NCBI GenBank assembly: GCA_946414315.1
Contig: CAMKNZ010000003.1
Coordinates: 1 to 64,000, forward strand
Direction: 5' to 3'
Length of the DNA stretch: 64,000 nt
Source of the DNA: an uncultured Clostridia bacterium
GTDB taxonomy: Bacteria > Bacillota > Clostridia > Christensenellales > Aristaeellaceae
Shown here: positions 24,117 to 31,713 of the stretch, one piece after another
Position numbering within the stretch: the first letter of the stretch is position 1
Layout: every line of letters begins with the position of its first letter
Program-made: the position numbers and the translations under genes
Notes under the pieces: model-generated
What the model saw: only the letters and a program-made list of their open reading frames with translations
Database searches by the model: none
Told to the model about the DNA's origin: nothing

Positions 24117-24428
24117 TTATTTCATCAGCTTCTGGAGGGTTCTGACGAACTCGTCGATGGCTTCGTCCTTCCCCTCCCGGATGTCCTCCGCCACGCAGCT
24201 GCGGATATGGCAGGCCAGCAGTTCCCGGTTGAAACTGTTCAGCGCCGCGCTGACCGCGCTTACCTGCACCAGCACGTCCGGGCAGTATGCGTCTTCCTCC
24301 AGCATCTTCTGGATGCCGCGGATCTGCCCTTCCGCCAGTTTCAGCCGCCGGATCAGGGCGTCCTTCTCTTCCTGACTGCGCTTCTTTTTCCGGTTCCCGC
24401 AGTGCGGACAGCTTTTCGGTTCACTCAT
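24117..24428 (-). CDS. csoR: CsoR-type copper-sensing repressor
   Basis: A 103-residue all-helical DNA-binding repressor that releases the operator when Cu(I) binds. The ligand set is present: Cys in EDAYCPDVL, then His and Cys in LLACHIRSC. LKLAEGQIRGIQKML is the typical first helix. An extra N-terminal CPHCGNRKKKR segment may bind a metal or DNA. It is the first gene of csoR-copA-aroB, and its promoter contains two G-tract palindromes that fit known CsoR sites, so autoregulation is expected. Confidence 0.92.
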   Translation of the reverse strand: MSEPKSCPHCGNRKKKRSQEEKDALIRRLKLAEGQIRGIQKMLEEDAYCPDVLVQVSAVSAALNSFNRELLACHIRSCVAEDIREGKDEAIDEFVRTLQKLMK

Positions 24429-24452
24429 GGATGTTTCCCCGCTTTCGCGATA

Positions 24453-24469
24453 ATACCCCCAGGGGGTAT
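24453..24469. promoter_or_regulatory. CsoR operator 1
   Basis: ATACCCCCAGGGGGTAT is a perfect 17-bp palindrome with the C/G tracts and flanking ATAC/GTAT of CsoR-family sites. It lies just downstream of the csoR -10. Confidence 0.85.
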
Positions 24470-24473
24470 ATGC

Positions 24474-24502
24474 ATCTTATACCCTCCGGGGGTATTTGTC
24501 AA
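24474..24502 (-). promoter_or_regulatory. csoR-copA-aroB promoter
   Basis: Minus-strand -35 TTGACA (24497-24502), 17-bp spacer, -10 TAAGAT (24474-24479). Operator 2 fills the spacer, so bound CsoR would block RNA polymerase. Confidence 0.85.
24479..24495. promoter_or_regulatory. CsoR operator 2
   Basis: ATACCCTCCGGGGGTAT, a 17-bp palindrome with one mismatch, lies between the -35 and -10 of the csoR promoter, nine bases from operator 1. Confidence 0.82.
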
Positions 24503-24525
24503 CCTGTTTTTTCCCTGTCGTTTCC

Positions 24526-24554
24526 TTGACCCGCGGAAGGGTTTGTGATAGATT
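24526..24554 (+). promoter_or_regulatory. serA promoter
   Basis: -35 TTGACC (24526-24531), 17-bp spacer, -10 TAGATT (24549-24554). It diverges from the csoR promoter with ~25 bp between the two -35 elements. Confidence 0.65.
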
Positions 24555-24593
24555 CATTCCTGATATCTATAAAGACTAAGGAAGCGAATGACG

Positions 24594-25772
24594 ATGAAAG
24601 ACCGGAAGATCTACTGCCTGAACAATATCGCGAAGATCGGAACGGACGGTTTCCGCTCCGGCTATACCCTGATCGATTCCATCGACGACGCGGCCGGCGT
24701 GCTGGTCCGCTCCGCCGACATGAAAGAGATGTCCTTCCCGGCGGGCCTGCGGGCCATCGCCCGAGCCGGCGCCGGCGTGAACAACATCCCGCTGGACCGC
24801 TGCGCGGAAGAAGGCATCGTCGTCTTCAACACCCCCGGCGCCAATGCGAACTCCGTCAAGGAGCTGGTGCTCTGCGGCATGCTGCTGGCGTCCCGGGACA
24901 TCGCCGGCGGCATCAGCTGGGTCCGGGAGAACGCGGAGGACGAAGCCATCGCCAAGACCACCGAAAAGGCCAAGAAAGCCTTCGCCGGCCATGAGCTGAT
25001 GGGCAAGACCCTGGGCGTCATCGGCCTGGGCGCCATCGGTGTGCTGGTGGCCAACGCGGCCGTCGCCCTGGGCATGAAGGTCTACGGCTACGATCCCTAC
25101 CTGTCCGTCAATTCGGCCTGGAACCTTTCCCCGGCGGTCATCCATTCCGAGAAGGTGGAAGAGATCTACGCCGCCAGCGACTTCATCACCATCCATGTGC
25201 CCGCCACGGAAAAGACCAAGGGCATGATCGGTACGGAAGCCCTGGCCCAGATGAAGCCCGGCGTCGTCATCCTGAACTTTGCCCGGGATACCCTGGTGGA
25301 TGAAAAAGCCCTGGCCGCCGCCCTGGAAGCCGGCGCCGTGAAGCGCTATGTGTCCGACTTCCCCACCCCCGCCAGCGCCCACATGAAGAACGCCATCGTG
25401 ATCCCCCACCTGGGCGCCTCCACGGAAGAGGCGGAAGACAACTGCGCGGTCATGGCCGTCCGGCAGCTGCAGGATTACCTGGACAACGGCAACATCCACA
25501 ACTCCGTCAACTATCCGGAGATCAACCTGGGCGTCTGCGAGACCGAAGCCCGGGTCGGCATCCTGCATAAGAACATCCCGAACATGCTCAGCCAGATCAC
25601 GAACTTCTTCGGCAACCAGGGCCTGAACATTGAAAACCTGGCCAACAAGAGCCGCGGCGACTACGCCTACACCCTGCTGGACATCAGCCACCCGATGCCC
25701 CACGACACCGTGGAACGCCTGAAGGAGATCGACGGCGTCATCCGCGTCCGCCGCATCGTGGAGAACAAGTAA
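24594..25772 (+). CDS. serA: D-3-phosphoglycerate dehydrogenase
   Basis: Oxidises 3-phosphoglycerate to 3-phosphohydroxypyruvate with NAD+, the first step of serine synthesis in the cytosol. Visible: the substrate loop RAGAGVNNIPLDRC, the Rossmann motif GKTLGVIGLGAIGVLVANAA (Gly-x-Gly-x-x-Gly), the catalytic region VILNFARDTLVD, and a C-terminal ACT domain (~320-392). The short form (392 residues) lacks the extra ASB domain. ATG 24594 is nine bases from AAGGAAG, whereas ATG 24588 is only three away. No serC lies beside it. A bidirectional terminator follows. Confidence 0.93.
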   Translation: MKDRKIYCLNNIAKIGTDGFRSGYTLIDSIDDAAGVLVRSADMKEMSFPAGLRAIARAGAGVNNIPLDRCAEEGIVVFNTPGANANSVKELVLCGMLLASRDIAGGISWVRENAEDEAIAKTTEKAKKAFAGHELMGKTLGVIGLGAIGVLVANAAVALGMKVYGYDPYLSVNSAWNLSPAVIHSEKVEEIYAASDFITIHVPATEKTKGMIGTEALAQMKPGVVILNFARDTLVDEKALAAALEAGAVKRYVSDFPTPASAHMKNAIVIPHLGASTEEAEDNCAVMAVRQLQDYLDNGNIHNSVNYPEINLGVCETEARVGILHKNIPNMLSQITNFFGNQGLNIENLANKSRGDYAYTLLDISHPMPHDTVERLKEIDGVIRVRRIVENK

Positions 25773-25789
25773 GCAATCTGTTATGAAAA

Positions 25790-25820
25790 ACCCGCTTCCT
25801 TCCGGAAGCGGGTCCTTTTT
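25790..25820. terminator. bidirectional terminator between serA and the L,D-transpeptidase gene
   Basis: ACCCGCTTCC (25790-25799) pairs with GGAAGCGGGT (25804-25813) over a four-base loop. CCTTTTT follows on the plus strand and an A/T-rich run lies on the other side. Confidence 0.88.
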
Positions 25821-27141
25821 ATTTCTTATGATAGCTCATGACTTCGCCGGGGGAAGCGTTCTCGTGTTCCTGGTTGATCTTCTCCAGGGTTTCCCTCCGG
25901 GACACCGGCTGGCAGTAATCGCACTTCTTCAGTTTGCTGAAGGGTTTCTCCTCCAGTTCGCCGTAGGTGAATTTGGTCAGGGGGCGGAACTTTTCCTTCA
26001 CCCCGGGGCATTCAGCGATGGAATGGTACATGCTTCCGCCGTTGGGGTTGTAATACAGGGGCGTATCGTCGCCGGGGATCTTTACGCGCCGTCCCTCATA
26101 GTCTTCCCAGATCACCATCTTCGGATATCCTTCGCCCGCCTCCACGCTCTTCTTCAGCATATTGAACAGGACGTTCATATTATACCCTTTGGTGTTTTTC
26201 TGGCGCTGCACCCGGATGCAGCCGTGGCTGGCCCGGGAGCCGAGCTTGCTCTCAAACGTCGTATATTTCTTGGTGCCGTCCGCCAGTACCTTATGGGGAA
26301 CCTCATGCAGGTAATCCCCGCCGTTGAAACGGATCGGATACAGACAGTGCATGTCGCCGTCCGGCAGGTCGCCCTTGCGGTAGTAGATCAGCAGGTACTC
26401 GCCGGAGCGGGTTTCGTTGTACGGCTGTTTTTTGTTATACAGGCCGGTGGAGACCGCCAGGGAGGTTTCCAGGTGCCCATCCACAAACAGATACAGCCGC
26501 TGGGTCAGCTTGTCGATGATGATGCCGTAATGCTGGTTGACCTTGGTGTCCGTAATCAGTTTCTTCGTCTGGATCCAGCCGGTCACGAACCCGTTCCAGT
26601 TCTTAACCTTGCTGTCGTGAAAGCTGGTGGAATAGGTCTCCACCTTCGACCAGCCGTCGTCCCGGGTTTCCAGCACGTGGACGCCCTGGCTCTGCCCGGT
26701 CACCATGCCGATCGGTTCACTTTTTTCATCCGGTTCGGCATACAGAACAGTCTGACGCATCTGGTCCTCCAGGGGCTTAACCTTTTCCTTGGCCTGGACC
26801 ACGGTGATTGGCGAAGTCAGCATTTTCCAGATGGCTTCCTCGTCCTCCAGGTTCATGGGCGTGCACCAGAAGCAGCCTTCCCCGTGCCCGGGATGTTCTT
26901 CCGAGCGGTAGGCCGGGGTGATGCCGGAGGGTTCCGGCTCCACGCCGATCAGGTAATCCTCCGCCGGGCCGGTCTTCTCCGGTTCTGCCTCTGCCGGTTC
27001 GTCCGCCGCCGGGGCTTCCTCTTCCGGCGCTTCACTCTCCAGCAGGATCTCTTCGACGATGAGCTCCCCTTCTTCCGCCAGTGCGAACGCCGCGGAGCAC
27101 AGGAGGGCCGTCGCCATCAAAGCAGCAATAATTCTGCGCAT
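25819..27141 (-). CDS. exported L,D-transpeptidase (YkuD) with SH3-like region
   Basis: Predicted to form 3-3 cross-links in peptidoglycan or attach proteins to it. The signal peptide is MRRIIAALMATALLCSAAFA. An acidic Pro/Ala/Glu-rich linker (~25-60) precedes an SH3-like module near 160-215 (SQGVHVLETRDDGWSKVETY). A YkuD domain follows (~230-375), with HYGIIIDKLTQRLYLFVDG and the catalytic ASHGCIRVQ. The C-terminal ~65 residues carry four Cys-containing motifs (AECPGV, KKCDYC) of unknown role. ATG 27141 sits behind GGAGGAAA; the open frame to 27222 lies upstream of a promoter -10 and is not used. It is monocistronic. Confidence 0.9.
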   Translation of the reverse strand: MRRIIAALMATALLCSAAFALAEEGELIVEEILLESEAPEEEAPAADEPAEAEPEKTGPAEDYLIGVEPEPSGITPAYRSEEHPGHGEGCFWCTPMNLEDEEAIWKMLTSPITVVQAKEKVKPLEDQMRQTVLYAEPDEKSEPIGMVTGQSQGVHVLETRDDGWSKVETYSTSFHDSKVKNWNGFVTGWIQTKKLITDTKVNQHYGIIIDKLTQRLYLFVDGHLETSLAVSTGLYNKKQPYNETRSGEYLLIYYRKGDLPDGDMHCLYPIRFNGGDYLHEVPHKVLADGTKKYTTFESKLGSRASHGCIRVQRQKNTKGYNMNVLFNMLKKSVEAGEGYPKMVIWEDYEGRRVKIPGDDTPLYYNPNGGSMYHSIAECPGVKEKFRPLTKFTYGELEEKPFSKLKKCDYCQPVSRRETLEKINQEHENASPGEVMSYHKK

Positions 27142-27175
27142 TTCTTTCCTCCGTTCCTCTATCGGGAACCCGTGA

Positions 27176-27204
27176 ATCATATCATATATACATAAACGTG
27201 TCAA
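27176..27204 (-). promoter_or_regulatory. promoter of the L,D-transpeptidase gene
   Basis: Consensus minus-strand -35 TTGACA (27199-27204), 17-bp spacer, -10 TATGAT (27176-27181). Confidence 0.85.
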
Positions 27205-27211
27205 AAACCCC

Positions 27212-27240
27212 TTGCATTTCATCCGAACTGGTGATATAGT
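27212..27240 (+). promoter_or_regulatory. thrS promoter
   Basis: -35 TTGCAT (27212-27217), 17-bp spacer, -10 TATAGT (27235-27240). Transcription would begin near 27247, at the head of the T-box leader. Confidence 0.8.
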
Positions 27241-27246
27241 GCCTGT

Positions 27247-27476
27247 ATCCTTTTCAGACGAAGGGAAACAGGCGGTCAGGAGAGCCGTTCACAGAGAGCG
27301 GGGTCAGGTGCAAGCCCGCAACGGTGCCTGGTTACGATACCATTCCCGGATGAAAAGCGGGCGCCGCCCGATAAAGCGGCTCAATGAGTGGTTTTACGAA
27401 CAAGCAGGGTGGAACCGCGAATGCTTATCCAAGCATCCGTCCCGGCACAAGAATGCAGGGCGGATGCTTTTTTGTA
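27247..27476 (+). promoter_or_regulatory. T-box leader, threonine-type specifier
   Basis: A tRNA-sensing leader upstream of thrS. The T-box core AGCAGGGTGGAACCGCG lies at 27403-27419. A candidate specifier codon ACC (Thr), followed by A, is at 27339-27341 on the 3' side of Stem I. The intrinsic terminator has AAGCATCCG (27431-27439) pairing with CGGATGCTT (27461-27469) and a T-run to 27473. Uncharged tRNA-Thr would stabilise the antiterminator and allow thrS expression. Confidence 0.92.
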
Positions 27477-27508
27477 CACTCGCCCGAAAAAAAAAAGGAG
27501 GGTATCCC

Positions 27509-29293
27509 ATGAAGATCATCTACAACGACGGTCATGTCGCGGAATGTCCCGCGGAGGAAGAACTGGAAGTGCTCCGTCACTCCGCCGCCCACATCATGGC
27601 CCAGGCGGTCAAACGCCTGTATCCCGACGCACACTTTGCCTACGGTCCTGCCACTGAGAAAGGTTTCCACTATGACATCGACCTGGGCGACGTGAAACTG
27701 ACAGACGAGGACCTGCCCGCCATCCAGGCGGAGATGCAGAAGATCGTGAAGGAGAATCTCCCCTTCAAGGTCTATCCCCTGCCCCGGGACGAGGCGGTTC
27801 AGCTGATGAAGGACCGCGGCGAAATCTACAAGGTCGAGCACATCGCCGACCTGCCCGAGGACGCGGTCATCACCTTCTATCAGCAGGGCGACTACATCGA
27901 CATGTGCGTCGGTCCGCACCTCACCTACACAAAGGCCCTGAAAGCCTTCAAGCTGACGGCCCTCTCCGGCGCCTACTGGAAGAACAACCAGAACAACAAG
28001 ATGCTCACCCGGCTCAACGGCGTGGCTTTCCGCAACGCGGAAGAGCTGGCTGCCTATGAAAAGGAAGTCGCTGAGGCCAAGGCCCGGGACCATCGCCGCA
28101 TCGGCAAGGAAATGCAGCTGTTCATGACGGACGACCTGATCGGCAAGGGACTGCCCATGTTCCTGCCCAAGGGCTACACGATCTGGATGGAGCTGGAAAA
28201 CTACATCAAGCAGAAGGAACGCCTCCTGGGCTACCAGCACGTCATGACGCCCTGCGTCGGCACGGTGGACCTCTACCGTACCAGCGGCCACTGGGAGCAC
28301 TATAAGGAAAACATGTTCCCCGCCATGGAAGTCGAAGGCGAAAGCTTCGTGCTGCGGCCCATGAACTGCCCGCACCACATGATGATCTACGCCAACCGCC
28401 TCCACAGCTACCGGGACCTGCCCATCCGCATCGGCGAAGTCGCCCACGACTTCCGCTTCGAGCCCAGCGGCACCCTGAAGGGCATTGAGCGCGGCCGGCA
28501 CTTCTGCCAGAACGACGCCCACCTCTTCGTCACACCCGACCAGATCAAGGACGAGGTCGCCAGCGTGGTCAACCTGATCCGCGAGGTCTACCAGGATTTC
28601 CATATCACGGACTACCGCTGCGTGCTGAGCCTGCGGGATCCGGAGGACAAGGTCAAGTACCACCAGGACGACGAGATGTGGAACAAAGCGGAGAATGCCC
28701 TGCGCGACGTGCTGAACCAGCTGGGCATCCATTACACGGAAGAGATCGGCGAGGCCGCCTTCTACGGCCCGAAGCTGGACGTGAACGTGAAGCCCGCCAT
28801 CGGCGCGGAATACACGCTGAGCACATGCCAGCTGGACTTCTGCCTGCCGGCGAAGTTCGACCTGAAGTATGTGGACCAGGACGGCTCCGAAAAGACGCCC
28901 GTGGTGCTGCACCGCGCAATCCTGGGTTCCATTGACCGCTTCATGGCCTACCTGATCGAAGAAACAAAGGGCGCCTTCCCGCTGTGGCTGTCCCCGATCC
29001 AGGTCAAGGTCCTGCCCGTGTCCGACAAGAGCATGGACTATGCCGCGAAGATCAACAAGGAACTGATGCTCCAGGGCGTCCGCTCCGAGCTGGATGAGCG
29101 CAACGAAAAGATCGGCTACAAGATCCGTTACGCCCGCCAGGAAGACAAGGTTCCCTACATGGTCATCATCGGCGAAAAGGAAATCAACGACGGCACGCTG
29201 GCTGTCCGCGACCGCGCCACAGACCAGACAACGTCCATGACAATGGAAGAGTTCGTCGCGAAGCTCGAAAAAGAGATCGAGGAACGCGCCTGA
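27509..29293 (+). CDS. thrS: threonine--tRNA ligase lacking the TGS domain
   Basis: Charges tRNA-Thr with threonine in the cytosol. ATG 27509 lies behind AAAGGAGGG, directly after the T-box terminator. The protein enters the editing domain almost at once: ten residues before LEVLRHSAAHIMAQAVKRLYPD. The usual ~60-residue TGS domain is therefore absent and length is 594 instead of ~640. Editing-domain HSxxH is present, as are the class II core motifs (YRTSGHWEHYKENMF, LRPMNCPHHMMIY with its zinc-binding Cys, and the C-terminal ILGSIDRFMAYLIEE) and the anticodon-binding domain (~490-594). Confidence 0.95.
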   Translation: MKIIYNDGHVAECPAEEELEVLRHSAAHIMAQAVKRLYPDAHFAYGPATEKGFHYDIDLGDVKLTDEDLPAIQAEMQKIVKENLPFKVYPLPRDEAVQLMKDRGEIYKVEHIADLPEDAVITFYQQGDYIDMCVGPHLTYTKALKAFKLTALSGAYWKNNQNNKMLTRLNGVAFRNAEELAAYEKEVAEAKARDHRRIGKEMQLFMTDDLIGKGLPMFLPKGYTIWMELENYIKQKERLLGYQHVMTPCVGTVDLYRTSGHWEHYKENMFPAMEVEGESFVLRPMNCPHHMMIYANRLHSYRDLPIRIGEVAHDFRFEPSGTLKGIERGRHFCQNDAHLFVTPDQIKDEVASVVNLIREVYQDFHITDYRCVLSLRDPEDKVKYHQDDEMWNKAENALRDVLNQLGIHYTEEIGEAAFYGPKLDVNVKPAIGAEYTLSTCQLDFCLPAKFDLKYVDQDGSEKTPVVLHRAILGSIDRFMAYLIEETKGAFPLWLSPIQVKVLPVSDKSMDYAAKINKELMLQGVRSELDERNEKIGYKIRYARQEDKVPYMVIIGEKEINDGTLAVRDRATDQTTSMTMEEFVAKLEKEIEERA

Positions 29294-29316
29294 TCCTGTA
29301 CCGGAGGTGAACTGAA

Positions 29317-30123
29317 ATGAAATGTCCCAACTGCGGCGCTGAGAACGACGCCGGCGCCGGCCGCTGCTCCTCCTGCGGATCCAGCCTCAGCCGGAATTCC
29401 GGCGTCCCGGAAGCGGCGAAAGCCGTGACCACCACCGGCCTGATGATCGGCAAAAAGGCCCGCCTGGCCCGGATGAGCGAAGTGGTGGACCCGAAGGCGA
29501 TCATCAGCGACCGTGCCTACAACGCCACCATCGTGGTCGTGCTCCTGTGGGGCCTGCTGGTCAACTACCTGCTCTGCCGGTTCGTCGGCACGGCGATCTT
29601 CACCCTGAACCCCATCGTCCTGCTGGTCGGATACCTGGTGCTGGTCATCGCCGGCATCCTGATCTCCGCCAAGTCCCATAATCCCCTGATCAGCTTCCTG
29701 GGCTACAACATGGTCGTGGTTCCCTTCGGCCTGATCATCGCCCTGATGGTGGAGACCTACGGCGGACTCAGCTCCAATGTCGTCACCCAGGCCTTCCTCT
29801 ATACCCTGCTGATCTCCACCGCCATGATGGCCTGCGTCATGATCGCCCCGAACTTCTTCTCGAAACTCGGCGGCGCCCTCTCCATGGTCCTCATCGGCAT
29901 GGTGGTCTGCGAGATCGTCCTGCTGATCCTCGGCGTGAAGCAGGTCTGGATCGACTGGATTGTGGCGGCGATCTTCACCCTGTACATCGGCTACGACATT
30001 CACCGGTCCCAGCAGTATCCCAAGACGCTGGACAACGCGGTGGATTCCGCCCTGGATATCTATATGGATATCGCCAATCTCTTCATCCGGATCCTGTCGA
30101 TCATGGGCAAGCGTAACGACTGA
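29317..30123 (+). CDS. Bax inhibitor-1 family membrane protein with N-terminal zinc ribbon
   Basis: A short zinc-ribbon motif (CPNCGAEN then CSSCG) occupies residues 3-25. After a linker, seven hydrophobic segments run from ~70 to 255. The end, AIFTLYIGYDIHRSQQY then DSALDIYMDIANLFIRIL, is diagnostic of the BI-1/YccA/YetJ family, which includes pH-sensitive calcium-leak channels. GGAGG lies ten bases upstream. It follows thrS by 23 bases and may share its transcript up to the terminator at 30140. The zinc ribbon is not a standard part of bacterial BI-1 proteins. Confidence 0.85.
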   Translation: MKCPNCGAENDAGAGRCSSCGSSLSRNSGVPEAAKAVTTTGLMIGKKARLARMSEVVDPKAIISDRAYNATIVVVLLWGLLVNYLLCRFVGTAIFTLNPIVLLVGYLVLVIAGILISAKSHNPLISFLGYNMVVVPFGLIIALMVETYGGLSSNVVTQAFLYTLLISTAMMACVMIAPNFFSKLGGALSMVLIGMVVCEIVLLILGVKQVWIDWIVAAIFTLYIGYDIHRSQQYPKTLDNAVDSALDIYMDIANLFIRILSIMGKRND

Positions 30124-30139
30124 TCCAAACGTAAAAAAC

Positions 30140-30175
30140 TTCCCCGTACCGTCCTGGTACGGGGAATTCTTTTAT
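30140..30175. terminator. terminator between the BI-1 and fucosidase genes
   Basis: TTCCCCGTACC (30140-30150) and GGTACGGGGAA (30156-30166) form an 11-bp stem with a five-base loop. TTCTTTT follows on the plus strand and an A-rich run precedes it, so it may serve both convergent genes. Confidence 0.88.
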
Positions 30176-30181
30176 CTCTTT

Positions 30182-31636
30182 TTACCGGATCTTCAGCACG
30201 TTGGCGCACATGCCGGGCAGCTGCTCCGGCAGCTTCGCCACCAGCACGCCGTAGTCCTTCCGGAACTCCAGCGGGCCCGCGCCCAGCAGTTCCACGCTTT
30301 GCACGTCCTGATCCGCGAAGCTCCGCAGCGTCACGGTCTCTCCGCCTTTCGCACCCAGCAGGAAAGCGTACACCGCGCCGTCCTTCTGCACGAAGCGGAC
30401 GTCGCTCAGGTTCCAGTCGGTCTTCTCCTCCGTGAATCCTTCGATCTTGACCCGGGTCTCCCCTTCGCCGAAAACCTTCCACGGCCGGGTGCCGTAGACC
30501 GCCTCGCCGTTGATCCTGAACCACTCCGCCAGCCGGTCCAGGATGAACTCCGCGTCATCGTCGATGGTGCCGTCCGGCCGCTGCAGGATGTTCAGCAGCA
30601 TCACGCCGTTCTTGGAGATGATATCCACCAGCATCTCGACGATCTGTTCCGGGCTCTTGTAGGGATAGTGCACGTCGTAGAACCAGTTGCCGATGCAGGT
30701 GTCCGTATGCCAGGGTTCCGGCATGATGCCGGGCAGCTGGCTCTTTTCGATATCCAGCACGCCCACGCTGAAGATTTCCTCCCGCCGGTCCTTCTGCAGG
30801 TAGACAGCCCGGTTCTCGCCGTACTTGTCAACGGATGTGTTGTACAGCCGGGCTACGGCCTCCAGGCCCAGCCGGTAATCCGTTGGATTGATCGCCTTCA
30901 CGTCCTCGCCCATCCAGTGGCCGCCGAAGGGAAGCACACCGTCGGAATAGAGCAGGTCCGGCCGGAAGGTGTCGATCATCTCGTTCACACAGCGCAGCCA
31001 GTATTCCTGGAACCCCTTGTTGTCGGTATACCAGGGCCAGATCTCCTCCGGCTTCTCCGTGCCGCATTCCTGATTCGCGTGGTAGAAATCCTGCCAGGCC
31101 GGGTCATTGCCGTCGTATGGCACGCCGGCGTAGGGGCCTGTTTTGTCGCAGCCCTTGTTCACCCGCCACCAGGTGAAGGAGGCGCCCAGGTGCTCGCTCA
31201 GGCCGAAATACATGCCTTTTTTGTCCGCCGCGGCCTTCCACAGGGAAAGGATATCCTTCTTCGGGCCTACGTTCACGCTGTTCATCCGGTTGATCTTCGA
31301 GTCATAGTTGAAGAAGTGGTCATGGTGCGTGGCCTGGGTCATCAGGTACCGGGCGCCGGCTTTGTAATACTTTTCGATCAGCGCGTCCGGATCGAACTTT
31401 TCCGCCTTCCACAGCGCGCAGATGTCCTTGTAGCCGAACTTCGACGGATGGCCGTAGTGCCTGACGTGATACTCATACTGCTGGGTTCCCTGGATATACA
31501 TGTTCCGGGCGTACCAGTCCCCGAACATCGGGACGCTCTGGGGCCCCCAGTGGCTCCAGATGCCGAACTTGGCGTCCCGGAACCATTCCGGGGCGGAATA
31601 CTGCCTCAGGGATTCAAACGTCGGTTCAAATCTCAT
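30182..31636 (-). CDS. alpha-L-fucosidase, glycoside hydrolase family 29
   Basis: Releases terminal alpha-linked fucose from host or plant glycans by a retaining mechanism. The N-terminal WFRDAKFGIWSHWGPQSVP is a GH29 signature. ARYLMTQATHHDHFFNYDSK carries the conserved His pair, and the likely nucleophile is the Asp of RPDLLYSDGVLPFGG. A short beta-rich C-terminal domain (~410-484) follows. There is no signal peptide, so it should act in the cytosol on imported oligosaccharide. ATG 31636 follows AAAGGAG; the longer frame reaches into bioY and is not used. Length 484 is typical. Confidence 0.92.
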   Translation of the reverse strand: MRFEPTFESLRQYSAPEWFRDAKFGIWSHWGPQSVPMFGDWYARNMYIQGTQQYEYHVRHYGHPSKFGYKDICALWKAEKFDPDALIEKYYKAGARYLMTQATHHDHFFNYDSKINRMNSVNVGPKKDILSLWKAAADKKGMYFGLSEHLGASFTWWRVNKGCDKTGPYAGVPYDGNDPAWQDFYHANQECGTEKPEEIWPWYTDNKGFQEYWLRCVNEMIDTFRPDLLYSDGVLPFGGHWMGEDVKAINPTDYRLGLEAVARLYNTSVDKYGENRAVYLQKDRREEIFSVGVLDIEKSQLPGIMPEPWHTDTCIGNWFYDVHYPYKSPEQIVEMLVDIISKNGVMLLNILQRPDGTIDDDAEFILDRLAEWFRINGEAVYGTRPWKVFGEGETRVKIEGFTEEKTDWNLSDVRFVQKDGAVYAFLLGAKGGETVTLRSFADQDVQSVELLGAGPLEFRKDYGVLVAKLPEQLPGMCANVLKIR

Positions 31637-31654
31637 CTCTGTTTCTCCTTTAAA

Positions 31655-31693
31655 AAACGTTCCATGTATACGCTTATTATACATGAGACGTTT
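31655..31693 (-). promoter_or_regulatory. long inverted repeat between bioY and the fucosidase gene
   Basis: Arms 31655-31670 and 31678-31693 match at 14 of 16 positions around a seven-base loop (AAACGT..CATGTATA / TATACATG..ACGTTT). On the minus strand the hairpin is followed by TTTTTT, so it can terminate bioY. It also contains the fucosidase -10, so it could instead be an operator. Confidence 0.65.
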
Positions 31694-31703
31694 CGTTTCA
31701 CAA
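31676..31703 (-). promoter_or_regulatory. fucosidase promoter
   Basis: Minus-strand -10 TATAAT (31676-31681) lies 16 bp after TTGTGA (31698-31703). The -10 sits in the loop side of the inverted repeat. Confidence 0.55.
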
Positions 31704-31713
31704 GGAGGAAATT

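Noticed and set aside
20405-24145. 1246-codon open frame on the plus strand opposite aroB and copA
   Set aside because: It is the antisense of two well-recognised genes in GC-rich DNA. Its His/Gln/Arg/Pro-rich composition is a codon-bias artefact.
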